Of a DNA stretch of 64,000 bases, positions 12,882 through 24,887 are shown piece by piece. The notes under the pieces are model-generated. The model was not told where the DNA came from. It ran no database searches and saw only the letters and a program-made list of their open reading frames with translations. How positions within the stretch are numbered: position 1 is the stretch's first letter; every line of letters begins with the position of its first letter. Source of the stretch: Annulohypoxylon bovei var. microspora (taxonomy: Eukaryota > Ascomycota > Sordariomycetes > Xylariales > Hypoxylaceae); the NCBI GenBank assembly GCA_022836615.1, contig MU405255.1, positions 62,001-126,000 of the forward strand, in the 5' to 3' direction. Position numbers and translations under genes: made by a program.

Positions 12882-13226
12882 ATGGATGTCGGTGAGCTCT
12901 CGTTAGACTCTCGTTAAACTCTCCATGTCTTACTAGATGCTGCCACGTTCGAGCCCATCCAAGCCACAATTATTAAGAAGGTCAAGGATGATGACGTGGA
13001 AATTGGCTTTTTTTTTTCTCCTTCTCCTGAGTGCCGCCATAATTCTCGCTTCCGGTATTCGTACGATCAGTTCTATGTATGCAGGTATGTAGGAACCGAA
13101 ACATTTGCTACCCTTGATATCGCAAATCGTGATTTAAGATTGCTATTTTCGTCTTATAAGTTGATAAGTCATATTCGGTGCACCAGGCAGACCAGGATGT
13201 TAGATCCAGCTGTTTTCCTTTCCTAA
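12882..13226 (+). other. Coding-like short segment, possible small gene or relic
   Basis: An ATG at 12882 is followed after ten bases by a GTGAGC donor. A TACTAG acceptor 45 bases on (exon from 12937) restores frame and gives a protein-like start, MDVDAATFEPIQATIIKKVK, then acidic residues. From the poly-T run at 13010 the open frame continues to 13226, but its composition looks random. I do not recognise a family. It may be a tiny gene with further unseen exons, a gene relic, or chance. Confidence 0.2.
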
Positions 13227-14392
13227 GCATCACGTCACTGAAACGACTGTGGGATTATTTACTTCGAATGATGGCCGATGGCTGATGGCTTGACGTGCGT
13301 TCGTATCTGATTTCAGGGGTCAGCCCAAGATTAATAAGTCCCTGTCGCAATGAGCACCCAATACCGCACGAACGGGTACTACGGTAAATGTGACAGCCGC
13401 AGCAGAAGCGTGTTCCGAGCGTCAGGTTATCGTCATTCGGCGGATAAGTAGATGTATTGTTGATTGACGAAGTATTGTTAGATTGACGTAAGTGAGTAGT
13501 ACGAGAACGTGCCTGGTTGTGACGCGGGAGATTGGATGTTGCTTCCGGGTCTCCAACATATTCAAAATGGCTCCAACATGTGGTGTGACATCTCCAACGA
13601 GTCGACGCTAGATAGCCAATAGTTAAGAATAGGCGCCGGCGGTGCTGACAGCTTTACCTGTCCAGCCTGTCTACGTGCTTACTGCTCGCAGATAGGAAGA
13701 ACACCACCTTTACTACGGGGAACGGATACATCTATTATAAGATAGATAGACGACGGAAGATAGTATAGATTGCCGATCAGAACTATTACCGGCAGTTCTC
13801 CGCGAGTAAGCCGGAAGACCCGGTGATGTGTGGAGCCAACAGACCGGAGCAAGATACCGATCTAGACCGGCGATATTTTCGGAGGTAATCCTTAGGTAGG
13901 TAGCTGCCAGGCAGCCAGGGTACTGAATATAAAAAGTGCGTAGATAATTTATTATTTGTAAATCAGATGTGATTCGTTCTATCGACAGATATACGTACAT
14001 ACCTAAATGTAGTGTTTGTTTCTGATGGTGTCAATTAGGAAGAAGACTAGAAGGGTTGACAGGTTCGCTGTAAATTGATATTCAAGACAATTAATATGTA
14101 CCTATGTATCTTCTATCTATCATTCATGTACATTTGTACCTTAGGTACCCATACAATTATCGGCAAAACGTCGGATCTTCCCAATGACGGATAAGGTAAT
14201 TCTACCTTTTGGCCATCTTGTCCTTATCGGTTAGATAGACGGAATAGCTTCAATGTTCAACGGTTCAACCATTACAACTTCTAGTCCAACTACCACATAT
14301 CATGTACTTCCGCGCATAACTATCACCACTTCTTTATGCGTCTATACACCTTCCCGTTTCCATGTGATATAATTCTCTAACAAGACGGCATC

Positions 14393-15880
14393 ATGTGCCG
14401 TTACCAAGTCTTTCTTCTTTTAACCACCCTGCTGCAGTCGAGTCAAGCTCGCCAGCCAGGTTTTAGCATTCATCATGACCTTCTAGCATATCCCCAATTC
14501 GAGGTAACCTTCTCCGAGTCCTACATATCAGAAAACGAAGCCCAAGCTTTAGTTAAAAGGAGCAATCCCTCACATCCCGACTACGATGCCGACTTTGCTG
14601 GCCAGACCGATCTTGCGTCAAACATACAAGCTGCTAAGGATAGCTATGACGACAACACCAGCGCCAACGGCGACCACAAAATCGCCGAATCTTACGAGAT
14701 AATGAACATGTCCCCGAATCGCTACTTATGCGCCATACCAGTCATCGAATCTCCTCCCGCCCCGAATAAGACAGCTACCGAGCTAGCCAGGGCCGAGGAA
14801 GCTCGAGAACTAGCAAGAGCTTCAGCCCACGGCTGGGATCTCATCAACGGCCTTGATGGCAATTGTCTCTATTATATGTCCGGTTGGTGGAGTTACAGCT
14901 TTTGCTACGGTCGCGATGTAGTGCAATTCCATGCCCTCCCCGCCAGCGTTAAGAGCGGCCCTCCTGTGCGTGACATCAATACTGCAGAATATGTTCTTGG
15001 AAGAGTTCCCGATCCTCACACTACTTCGCGTTCGCGACGTGGCCAATCCAACCCTCCTGGCGACAAAGGGCACTCAGCTCCCACGCCGCCCCCGAACACG
15101 GAACTCCAGATCAAGGGCGACCAAAGATACCTGGTTCAGAAGATGGGCGACGGTACCATCTGCGATCTTACCGGTCGGGAACGGACCATCGAGATACAAT
15201 ACCACTGTAGCCCAGGTAGCACTCAGGATCGCATTGGTTGGATCAAGGAAGTGACTACTTGCGCATACCTCATGGTAGTTAACACGCCCCGGCTGTGTGT
15301 AGACGTCGCCTTCCAGCCGCCAAAGGAGGAGAGGGCGAACGTCATCAGCTGTCGCGCTATCGTGTCAGAGGCCGAACGGGCGGATTGGCATGCGCAGAAG
15401 ACCCTAGAAGCACAGGCCGCCATGATCGGTCAGGCGAAAGGGGAGATCAAAGCTCCCATCACCATCGGCGGGGTAGTCGTCGGGGGAAGACGGATGCTTG
15501 GTGGCGGCGAAGATGGTAAAGAGGCGCATAAACTAGCCCCGCCGCGAAACTTCCGCAACCCCAACATTGCCCCCCTGATCGAGGTAGTGGCCAAGGGGAG
15601 CAGCAAAGAAGAAGGTAGCAGGGTCGACATACTCACCGACGAGGAGCTGGAAAAGCTAAACCTCAGTCCGGAGATGGTCGAGGAGCTAAAGAAGGAGCTG
15701 CAGAAGTTAGCAGGAGATAGGGGCTGGAAGCTGGAGGTTGTCGAGATGCCTGGCGATCCCCGGGAGATTCGTGGCGTGGTCGATACGGACGAGGACGAGG
15801 GCGAGGAGAAAAAGTCCGACGGTGACGATGAAGGCGAGGAAACAGGTAGCGAAGAGAAGTTCTTCAAGGAAGAGCTTTAA
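14393..15880 (+). CDS. yos9: OS-9/Yos9-like ER lectin (ERAD)
   Basis: A single-exon gene for 495 residues. Yos9/OS-9 proteins sit in the ER lumen, bind trimmed mannose glycans on misfolded glycoproteins, and hand them to the Hrd1 ubiquitin ligase complex. Residues 1-19 form a cleavable-looking signal peptide. The MRH lectin domain spans about residues 111-305, with cysteines at 113, 158, 171, 257, 272, 290 and 302. Expected mannose-binding residues are visible: Trp165-Trp166 in GWW, Gln178, Arg262 in GRERTIE, Glu286, and Tyr292 following TTC. An insert rich in Arg, Ser and Pro interrupts the domain at about 205-235. The tail after residue 400 is very acidic and predicted helical, and the protein ends in KEEL, which resembles an ER-retrieval signal. 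Length and order fit fungal Yos9. Family assignment is strong; function is by homology. Confidence 0.92.
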   Translation: MCRYQVFLLLTTLLQSSQARQPGFSIHHDLLAYPQFEVTFSESYISENEAQALVKRSNPSHPDYDADFAGQTDLASNIQAAKDSYDDNTSANGDHKIAESYEIMNMSPNRYLCAIPVIESPPAPNKTATELARAEEARELARASAHGWDLINGLDGNCLYYMSGWWSYSFCYGRDVVQFHALPASVKSGPPVRDINTAEYVLGRVPDPHTTSRSRRGQSNPPGDKGHSAPTPPPNTELQIKGDQRYLVQKMGDGTICDLTGRERTIEIQYHCSPGSTQDRIGWIKEVTTCAYLMVVNTPRLCVDVAFQPPKEERANVISCRAIVSEAERADWHAQKTLEAQAAMIGQAKGEIKAPITIGGVVVGGRRMLGGGEDGKEAHKLAPPRNFRNPNIAPLIEVVAKGSSKEEGSRVDILTDEELEKLNLSPEMVEELKKELQKLAGDRGWKLEVVEMPGDPREIRGVVDTDEDEGEEKKSDGDDEGEETGSEEKFFKEEL

Positions 15881-18800
15881 GCTACCGGGTACGGGCATAG
15901 TAAACGGCGTTACGTTAGGCAGGTAGGCAGGCAAATGGGATTGATCACATTCATATCAAATATTCCGAAAAATCCTCAGTCCCTTGTCACCTTTTTCGTG
16001 ACCTATAGTATTAATAAACCCATCTAGATGGGGTTCTAATTCCGCCACGCCACGGTAATGTCGCCCATATAGTTAATTAGCACTGTCGACAAATAGGTTA
16101 TGTGCATTGACAAGCATACACGGCAATGCGTCCTCCCACCATCCTAGCCGTCGCGTCTTCTAGCCAGTGAGACCGGGCCAAACGCTACTGGTGTCGAGGA
16201 AGAGTTTCCGATGACCACAAGAAAGGGTGTGCCCGCTTCTATGTGCCTACCTGTAGGCGGTATCTATGAGATAACCAGATAACCTGATCCAATTGGAGCA
16301 ATATATCATAGGTACTCATGGCAAGCAATCAAGCAAGCAAAGCCGTTCTGTCGGGTTTTACCTATGCCCCTATTATAGAACTCATCCACTCGGATATATC
16401 CCTACGTACACACTAGGTACAAGTGGAACTAGTATATAAGCAGGATGAGACTCAAATCTGGGACTACGATGAAGAACTTGTCTAGGTAAGTAATGGTCTT
16501 GGCCTATACCGTCTACTAAATACATATCTATGTGTTATACCTTGATTAGCTGTTACCGAGTCTTCTTAGGAACCTATCTTGATGCCATCCAGGCTCTGGA
16601 ACAGCAATTAGGCTATGCGTATCTAGATCATCACCGTCTCGTTCCCCTATTGATATCGATCTCAGGAGGTGAGGTATCAACATTTAGTATAGAAAATTCC
16701 GACTATGCATCTTACCATATTATTTTTGTTATATCTAAATCTTTTAATTACCCCTCGTTATAACTAGAGTGGTAAGGAGGTTGGCCTCACATGGTATCGA
16801 AGTAGGAGACTACCAGTTTGGTGAACTTCTTCGTCAACTTACCTATCGTAGATACCTTACTAAGGTATATAACAGAGCAGCTAGAAGCAAAATCTGGAAA
16901 TCATATACAATTAACCCTTATTTCATCATATCACATTGAGTGAAGCGTATGTTCTAGAGATGCAATAGCCCTTAGGTTCATCGCATTAGATATATATAGG
17001 TACCTAGGTAAAGAAGTGATACAATCTGGCAAATGGCTACCCCTATTAATCGTACAGTTTACATTCTAGGAAAGGATGAAAATATACATTCGGCCCTCAG
17101 TACTTCCCCTAAAAAGCTTCATATGTACCTACTCAGCAACCCAGCCGAGTACTATATCTCTATCGCTATAGGAAAGATAGGTAAGATTTCGACGTCGCAA
17201 CTATGTCCAGTGGCACGGGAAGGCAGACATTGACTCGTGTAGGCAGCTAAGCGTTCAAGACGTGCCATATCAAGTTAGTTCATACGGGATATAATTACTG
17301 TTCACGTTTGAATGGTGATGTCTAGCTTTTCTGTAAGCTTCATACATTACGACCGGTCTTCGTGATCTTGCATACGCCATCGGCAGCTTAAATGAATATC
17401 TGGTGGAGGCACGACAAGCAAGCTGCCACGTCGCCAGTGTAGATATTGCAATGCCTCTTTCAACGTTTCATTCTCGAGTCACCACTACGCCTATGGTCGG
17501 GAATTGATAACTTGTTACTCAAGTGCGACCCGTGCTCGACTCATAAGGCATCTAAGAGATAAGCCACGATGCTACAGATTGTCTTCGCAAGCCGAACTCA
17601 GCTGATCGAGCTCGTATAATACAACTTAGCTCTTGGTTATGGCAGTGATTGGTGCAATTGCCGCTACCATATATGAATTGGCCTAGACGCCTGTCGCGCT
17701 ATAGGTGTGTAGCACGACAGTACCTCGTATATGGGGTAGGATTCTCACTCCGCAAGAAAAGAGACAAGTTATCTGCATAGGTACCTATATTATATAGCCA
17801 TTTATGTGCCGCTACCGTCATATGACATACTGCATATCTAGGTAAGTAGCCTTAGTAATGCGCCAGCATCCAAGTGAACTCCCATCGCTATTCCGCAGTG
17901 AGATGGATGGGTTTCCCAGACATATGTTGGAGATTATCGGACATAAATTGTCGCCCTAAGTACAAGAAGAAAGACTGGTGTAGGCGCCACAGAGTGAGAG
18001 CTGTCTAATATATACTAATTAAGACTCAGCTTAAGTGCGACATTCCAATTCTGATCTATGAGCCTCGTAGTTTAGTTATTCACCAATCTTCTTTCGACGC
18101 CATCTAGCAGGAATACCTACCTACCTAGGTAATAGGCAGTTATGTGTACCTGCTTACCTACCTGCTAACCATTGGTTACCTATATTGTAAATATAATAGG
18201 CTACCCAGAACAATACGTACAAACTATCTTGTAAATATGCCTTTAACCTGTGAGAAATCTAATGGGCAAGGATGAATTTGTACCTCATGAGCTTAACCTC
18301 GAGAGAGAAGTTGAATCTTTCAAGGCTATCCCTTGTGGCTCGGCTAGTGCCCGTTCCGAATGTTTCAATCAGCCAGCTAGTGCAATACATATCGCGAAGA
18401 TAGTCTGCTAAAAGACATGACTAGCTACATGAGTACCTAGCCAAGTGGGTATTTTTGACATATTTTAAGGGTTCATTCGCTTCATTTCAACATCGTTGGG
18501 CACAAACGAGTCAAAAACGAGTCAAAAGTGATAAAACACCGAAACTCGCTTAATTAACGGCCACCAATATTTCGTAGGGATAAAGACGTACAATATTATA
18601 AGCCCTTGTCTAATTATTATGTATGTTTCTGCTGTGTCCCTAGCAGCCTGGATAGTAATAAGTTGGTAAAGGTTTGTGCTGAGGCGATGACCCCGACGAT
18701 GGACGATGACGAAATCATGAATATCTAGATACGGACCGCCACCAGTTCGAGAGAGCCAAGACCAAGGTAATTCTGGTATCGTGGGGATGCAGAATCGGGT

Positions 18801-21094
18801 CGCTTTCTGACCTCCTCATGTTCCAGCATGTAGGATTTTCTCAAGAATATGCATCGAATTGACAAGCCTTCCTGGTGTTTTTACTTATCACTCGCCCCAG
18901 TTTGCCTTGTTCGCAGGCTGTACCTGTCTCTTCACGAGCGCTAGAAGATTGGCATTGGACCTAGACCGTCGCGACCCAATGGTATCGAGTATCACAGCAT
19001 GGATGGGGTAGGAAAGAAATAAGAAGCCCCCTGTAGCACTGCAACTGTCAGAAACGATCACTTTGAAACACCCCTGTAGAAACGACAGCTTCGACCAATC
19101 GCAGTATTTCCCACCGCCGTGGAAGCCAGGTTCAGCATGGTCCGGCTCACGCGGGCAGCAACCGAAAACGGGTCAGAGCTTTCGCAAGGGCTGGCTGATC
19201 AGGAACTGCTTTAGTACTGGTACTTTTGTGCAGAACGAGGTATGTATGTAATTCCACTAGATAGGTCTGGGTATGTAATATTACATAGATGTAACTATAT
19301 AAGAAAGGGAATTCCGTGGCAGCAAATCACATCCTCATACAGCTTCCTTACGACTTAATAGGTTCAGCCAAGCTTTAAAACTTTCCAGTCTAATTCAAAA
19401 GTGTACGGTTTTGTTTTTAATATCTCATATCTCATACCGGGGTTGACATTGAGATAATTAGTAACATTGAAAGCTTGGTAGTATGTATGTATGTGTGAGT
19501 CTTGGAAAATGGAACATAAGCATTCCGTGTTCATATTAATAACTTCTAAGGTTATTTCGAGGATCTAGTTTCTTCAATGTTATTGTTATTAGAAATGTAT
19601 GACCATAAATTCTCTTTTGAAAGAGAGTGTATTTAACATTACAACATCCAGATGTCTACCTATTGAACCGTACATTCAACGTTGCTTATTCTAGTCGGTT
19701 TCTACAAAATAGGGGGCTAGGAAGTACCTGTACTCCGCTATCATTTAGTTCATAACAGTTATGAACGACATCCCTCGTTCCTGGCAGGAACTTGCGGGCT
19801 CTAGTTCCTCATTGAGAATCCCTGTCATGCAGGTTCCCCTTAGATACATTAGCTCTTAGAACCCGACGTGAAGGGACCAACAGGGGGCTCAGAATAGAAG
19901 TGAGACCCCATCCAGAACGCGGCACTCAGCATTCTTAGAAGGAACCAAGGAACCAAGGAGATGAAGCAGGACTCTCCCTTGTTGGAAATCACTATCGATT
20001 AGCTTATGGAGTAAGATGGCGGAAACTAGTGTACTATGTACGGAATATGCTTTGCTTTCTTTTCCCAATTCCCACAATCCCACCGTTCTACGATCCTATC
20101 ATCGTGAACTCATCGCCACGTTCCTTTGATCAAACCTCGTCCTATAATCTCCAGGGCGATATGTATTATATCACCCTGCTCTAACCTGGACATCCTCCCT
20201 ACCCTGCCGATACTATCGTGGATCCCATCGCCAGGCCTACCATCTAGTCCCTACTGTTTTCTCGCTTCTGTACAGTGCCACCACCTTCCAAGCCTCAAAC
20301 TTTCTGCCCTTTCTTTCCTACATACCTGTAATGAGCCAATCATGGGTAGATCTTCCTGAGACACGACCACAGATCTTTCCACATCCATCAGTGTAACAAC
20401 AAATCCGAAATTCCCCCTCCTCTCTTCTAATTCTTGCAAACATTTGTAGATTGAGGAGTGTCACCGAATAATACACTCCAATCACTGAGTCGGAGCAGTT
20501 TCTAGTATTCCTAGAGGTTGCAGAGTGAAGGTCGCGTTCTAGCAAATGCACCAAAACGCGACACCTATCACCCCATGACTCGGAATATCTTCCATCATTA
20601 ATGAAGTCTTGTATCTAACATATCTGACCTTGCGATACGAGTTTGCTGGCCAGCCAACAGTAAAGTGGTCGCAGCTGACCTGGTCATAAATCGCTGTGCT
20701 AAGACGCTCAAGCCGTCGGACCACGCGAACGCCGATGACGCTTTTCATTCTGGGCCTCTGAGCGCCGCGATTTTCTCTATCCCCCCCCTTCTCGATATTG
20801 AAATCTTCGATTACTCGAAAACAGCCCATAACAGATTCTGTATCTTCATCCACCTATATACCTATCCGTCCCATCGCCTCACTATCCGCCTGGAGCCCAT
20901 GTCTCCGTATCCTAAAGACTACCAACATCATTATTGTCTTTGACTGCATATTCGTTTCTTTTTCGACAGACCGAATTGGACGAAGAAGTTCTGATTGGTA
21001 GAGTCGAAGACCCTTTGCCTTCTTTACGACCTTGACTGCTGTTGACGGAGAATACATCGAGGTATCATAATATTTATATCAAGCCCGTATAATT
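15881..21094. other. Gene-poor stretch, 5.2 kb
   Basis: No intact gene is recognised. Coding-like patches near 16560-16980 and 17033-17233 are described as possible relics. ACCTAGGT palindromes occur at 17002-17009 and 18123-18130. From about 20100 the sequence becomes richer in pyrimidines and is likely the upstream region and 5' leader of the coiled-coil gene at 21095. Confidence 0.5.
16560..16977 (+). pseudogene. Possible degenerate coding relic
   Basis: Two protein-like stretches in different frames are separated by about 100 AT-rich bases. The first, ending near 16670, reads LDAIQALEQQLGYAYLDHHR. The second, from 16771, reads VVRRLASHGIEVGDYQFGEL and remains open to a stop at 16975-16977. 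Simple intron models between them do not keep frame. I do not recognise the family with confidence; the first piece faintly resembles the start of an RNase III domain. It could be a decayed gene or coincidence. Confidence 0.2.
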
Positions 21095-24037
21095 ATGGAT
21101 GGCATCGGAGGACAAAAGGAGTCGCGCGAGCGCTCTTATCCTCGAGCTCCTTCACGAGCTAGCACGGCCAGCGCCACAAACAGCCATATGGCATCGCAGA
21201 GTGCGGCCAGCTCCTCTTCCCAGCTACGAGAACCGACTCACGCGGGTTCGCATGCGACACACAGATACCACCATTCTAACTGCAGCAGCGGCCCGGGAGG
21301 AGGCGCCCAGTCTATTTCGCGCATGTCGAGCAAGCCTAGCGATGAGTTTAGGAAATCAACGATATCGAACTCGGCTTTGCTGCAGGAAAAGCTACAGCAG
21401 GTGAGAAGTGAGATGCAGGCGGCCAAGCATGGCGGCGAATTGACTGTGTTCACCGGTGATACTCGAGATCGGGATGTGCCAAACTTGCCCATTAGAAGTG
21501 CCACCGCCCTGGAACGACGACATATGCCGGATTTTAACTACGAGCCTCCCGATGCTGCTGGGATGGGGGCTAGGCAGATGGAACAGGTAGGATGCGCTCA
21601 CCATTATCCGCATACATATAGCAAATTGAACCCGGCTGACATGGACGCGAAGACACTGTCAACGCTACACAAGCAGAATTTCCATCTCAAGGTGGAAGTG
21701 TTTCATAGGCGAGAAAGACAGATGGACCTAGAAGACAGGGTCGACCAGCTCGAATCGGAACGCGCCGATGTAGAGAGTATTATTACGAAGCTCGAGTCGC
21801 GATGTAACGAGAAGGATGATTTAATCGGGAAACTCGAGACCGAACGTGAGAAGATGGTTAAGGATATGGTAGAGCTAGAAAATGCCACTATGGAGGCCGT
21901 CAGGCATATAGTGGGGTTAGAGGCAAGAATTGAGGAGATGAACCTAGAAAGAGAGATGGTCAGACAGGTCGAGACTGACGGAGCATATCGTCATCTAGCT
22001 TCAGATGGGCGATCGAACTCCGGATCTGTAACTGCTTCCGCTCCTACGAACCCCGCGAACACGAATCTCAACCTTCCCCTTCTAGCCGGCGATGGTGGGA
22101 GTCTCGGGCGCGTACCTAGCTTCCTCTCGGAGCATACCCAACAGACGGAGAATCTACGAAATGCCGTTCTGAAAGGCCGAAGCAGTATAATGCATCTGCG
22201 CAAGGTATCTGAGTCAAGCGCTTCCCCTAGCGATATTAACCGTATCGCCAGTCCCAGCTTCAGCGTGCTCAGCGAGAGTTCCTTCGTCAGCATATACGGC
22301 CCGAAAGAAGTACGAGATAAAACAAGTTCGCAGCCGTCGGATCGTGCTGTGGAAATGGACGGCAGCCATCTGGACCGTTCTCCAACACCGACGACAAAGA
22401 ACCCGAATCAGGAGAGTCATGGCGGAGGCGCTAGACTGTCGACCCAGATGCGATCCATTAATAATATGCTTGGTATGACTTCACCCTTGCAGAAGATTGC
22501 ACGACTTGAGGGGCAGATGGTGGCAGCCGATGATACCCAAAGGCAACATATGCCTAATCGTAGTCGAGGCATCATAACCCCCACACCCGCCAAGCCTTCA
22601 ATGAACCCGCCACAGCAGGGCAAGTCTAAGCACGAGAAGAGAGAGGCCCTGCAGAAAGTTCTCACGAACTACCCTACGCATAGGGATTTCTCTAACCCCG
22701 AGGCTTTCCCTCCTACTCCTGACACAGTGTCCTCGTCAACGCTCCGAAAACACCAGAACCTTACTGGCTCTCATGATAGCCTTACAAGGCCGACGGGATT
22801 TGTTCCGGGAGAGGGTCTTGTGCCCGTCCACGAGAGAATCGGGGCGGCTAAAGAGTCATCTTACCAGACGTCCTATAACCAGCAGGCGCCCGCAATGTCT
22901 TTTTCTAGTCGTAGACAGATGCCGACGCCGACGATGAACAATAATCTGTTCTCCGACCTTGGCCAGCTTGCACGCTCTCTCCCGCCCCGCCCTCACTCGG
23001 CAGCCGAGACAACAAGCTCTCGCGCCAGGGCTAACAGCGTCGGATCAGACTCGGATTCTGACGGCGGAGCAGACGCCCGCTCCGAGGCGCCTACTGTCGA
23101 TTACTGGATGCGAGAAAGCATGAGACCTAACAGGTACCATATGGATTCGTTGGCACAGCGCGGAAGCGGTCGTTCGGCGTCTCCTGATCTCTTTTCCTTC
23201 CCGGCCGATGCGAGAGGCTGGGAAACGGACGTGATCTTCGGGGCTCTGAAAGGCAACGGCTATCTTGGCTCACCCGTGTCAGCGTTGAAGCGCGACCCTC
23301 TCGACGAGATGGCTAGCTCGTTGCGAACGCCACAAGCAGAGATGTTTGATCCTCCTCTGTCGGGTCAGGCACCCCCCACACCTGACCGACGATCGAGTTT
23401 GCATGCGCGTACCGGCAGCACAAGCGCAGCACTCCCATCCAGCGGGAAGCTTAGGAAGAGCCTCGCTAAGGGACCGGGCATGGGTTGGATGGATGGGAAA
23501 GGCAGAAGCAACAGTATCGATGCGGCTCAAGCACCATCTATCAGAGCATACCCCCAACACTCGGAGCCAACGCCGCCTGGAAAACGAAGCCATTATCCAC
23601 CGATCTCTGGACAGACACCCAACAGACGTAGCTTAGGCCTCAACTCGTTCTTTAGACGATCCGGCTCAGAGAGCTACAGCGTTCCGGCTAGTGCTACCGA
23701 GGCGACTTTTCCTACGCCGAATCCGGCTCAGACAGTGTTATCATCACTACCCCTGACGATGAACCTTGGCGGGCATCCCGGAAGGAGTAGTGTTCCCCCA
23801 CCGGCGACTATGCCATGGCGCCCACCTGGTGTAGTGGAGGATGACTTTAAGAGCGCGACCCCTCCTCCTATCATGCGTAGCCGTGGACAGTCACTCCTGT
23901 CTGGCAGTGCTGAATTACCACACATAATCACATCGCAGAACCATATGGCGGATTTACCATCTCCTTCTACGCCAACAACGGTGATGCCCGCCCCCAAGAG
24001 GAAGTGGTTAGGGCTCGGAAAGGTGAAAAGGGGTTAG
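21095..24037 (+). CDS. Coiled-coil protein with centrosomin-type (CM1) motif
   Basis: A single open frame of 980 residues. The N-terminal 150 residues are Ser/Ala/Gly-rich and probably disordered. At about 188-290 there is a long coiled coil that opens with TLHKQNFHLKVEVFHRRERQ, matching the pattern of the centrosomin N-terminal motif 1, which in fungal Mto1-like and spindle-pole proteins recruits the gamma-tubulin complex. The remainder is low-complexity, rich in Ser, Pro and Thr-Pro sites, and ends in a strongly basic motif, PAPKRKWLGLGKVKRG. I infer a microtubule-organising or spindle-pole/septum-associated protein. Twenty residues just before the motif (about 169-188) look less conserved and begin with a GTAGGA, so a small unspliced intron is possible, though I find no good acceptor. 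The start Met is the first in frame. Alternative: any cytoskeletal coiled-coil protein. Confidence 0.85.
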   Translation: MDGIGGQKESRERSYPRAPSRASTASATNSHMASQSAASSSSQLREPTHAGSHATHRYHHSNCSSGPGGGAQSISRMSSKPSDEFRKSTISNSALLQEKLQQVRSEMQAAKHGGELTVFTGDTRDRDVPNLPIRSATALERRHMPDFNYEPPDAAGMGARQMEQVGCAHHYPHTYSKLNPADMDAKTLSTLHKQNFHLKVEVFHRRERQMDLEDRVDQLESERADVESIITKLESRCNEKDDLIGKLETEREKMVKDMVELENATMEAVRHIVGLEARIEEMNLEREMVRQVETDGAYRHLASDGRSNSGSVTASAPTNPANTNLNLPLLAGDGGSLGRVPSFLSEHTQQTENLRNAVLKGRSSIMHLRKVSESSASPSDINRIASPSFSVLSESSFVSIYGPKEVRDKTSSQPSDRAVEMDGSHLDRSPTPTTKNPNQESHGGGARLSTQMRSINNMLGMTSPLQKIARLEGQMVAADDTQRQHMPNRSRGIITPTPAKPSMNPPQQGKSKHEKREALQKVLTNYPTHRDFSNPEAFPPTPDTVSSSTLRKHQNLTGSHDSLTRPTGFVPGEGLVPVHERIGAAKESSYQTSYNQQAPAMSFSSRRQMPTPTMNNNLFSDLGQLARSLPPRPHSAAETTSSRARANSVGSDSDSDGGADARSEAPTVDYWMRESMRPNRYHMDSLAQRGSGRSASPDLFSFPADARGWETDVIFGALKGNGYLGSPVSALKRDPLDEMASSLRTPQAEMFDPPLSGQAPPTPDRRSSLHARTGSTSAALPSSGKLRKSLAKGPGMGWMDGKGRSNSIDAAQAPSIRAYPQHSEPTPPGKRSHYPPISGQTPNRRSLGLNSFFRRSGSESYSVPASATEATFPTPNPAQTVLSSLPLTMNLGGHPGRSSVPPPATMPWRPPGVVEDDFKSATPPPIMRSRGQSLLSGSAELPHIITSQNHMADLPSPSTPTTVMPAPKRKWLGLGKVKRG

Positions 24038-24234
24038 GGAATCCGTTATACACCCCTCTTTTAAGCAGAAGACATACGATAGGAAGGCGATAGACAACCC
24101 GGATGTGCGCAAGCACTGGAAATCGTGAATTACCTCCACAACATGGTTGTATTATATCCCATATGTAAGAGTATTGGTACCGTTACCCGTGACTTGGAAG
24201 GTTGTAGTCATATGGCATTGGCGTTATTGGACTT

Positions 24235-24315
24235 GGCTGGAATCGCTGGAATCGCTGGAATCGCTACACTTGTCGGAATCACTACTGGAATTGCTACAAT
24301 AGCTGGAGTTGCTGG
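24235..24315. repeat. Tandem gctggaatc-type repeat
   Basis: Three near-perfect 9-mers (gctggaatc) are followed by diverged copies such as actggaatt and gctggagtt. The unit length is a multiple of three, so one frame reads as Gly-Ile-Ala repeats, but there is no sign of a real gene around it. Confidence 0.85.
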
Positions 24316-24440
24316 AAAACAAAAGTACTTATTATTGCTGGTTTATCAGAAGTGAATTAATAAGCTTCAAATTGAAGCTGTAATGTCAGTCTCGCCCTTT
24401 TTCTATGCGCAAGTGTGAAATGATGGACGTTTGAGTATTG

Positions 24441-24470
24441 GAATGTTGAAATGTTGAAATGTTGAAATGT
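24441..24470. repeat. gttgaaat tandem repeat
   Basis: Three to four copies of an 8 bp unit, gttgaaat, lie head to tail. A related array occurs at 31845-31876. Confidence 0.85.
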
Positions 24471-24887
24471 TTTAACCTACTAGTTGGAGTCGAAAAGCTT
24501 TAGTCTCTAGCTATACACCCACTATGTACATACCTGTAGGCAGGTAAATGTGGGTACCAAGATACCTGAAGGAACCAATAATAGGGGTACCGATGTACCT
24601 AGCTAGCCCTGTAGCTCAATGAAATCGATGACACCACCGTAGGGTTACTTAGGTGGCTCGGATAACTGTTATCCTGTATTAATTCTTTACATCACCACCT
24701 TGACATATACATAATTAATTCATTTTAAATAATACAACTTCGCTTACGTCTCGTCTCGTCTCATCTTATCTCATAGTTTATTTTCCCTTCTGAAATATCT
24801 GACTACTTGTCTGTTCACATCGACTCGGTAAATATCTGGCGTTTGCGAATACTGTACAGTATCTGCTTCGACTAAATTTCCATAGCT

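Larger units (their letters stand above)
9796..14392. other. Intergenic, 4.6 kb, with tandem repeats
   Basis: No complete gene is recognised. The stretch holds a GGATGG hexamer array (11305-11333), a minisatellite (11456-11527), an ACCTAGGT palindrome (11745-11752), CA/ATAC-rich sequence near 12064-12100, and a short coding-like patch near 12882-13030 described separately. The last few hundred bases lie upstream of the Yos9 gene. Confidence 0.55.
24038..24887. other. Intergenic with short tandem repeats
   Basis: The stretch holds two tandem repeats (24235-24315 and 24441-24470), several CCTACCT/AGGTACC fragments near 24530-24600, and AT-rich promoter-like DNA before the glycosylase gene. No gene is seen. 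Confidence 0.6.
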
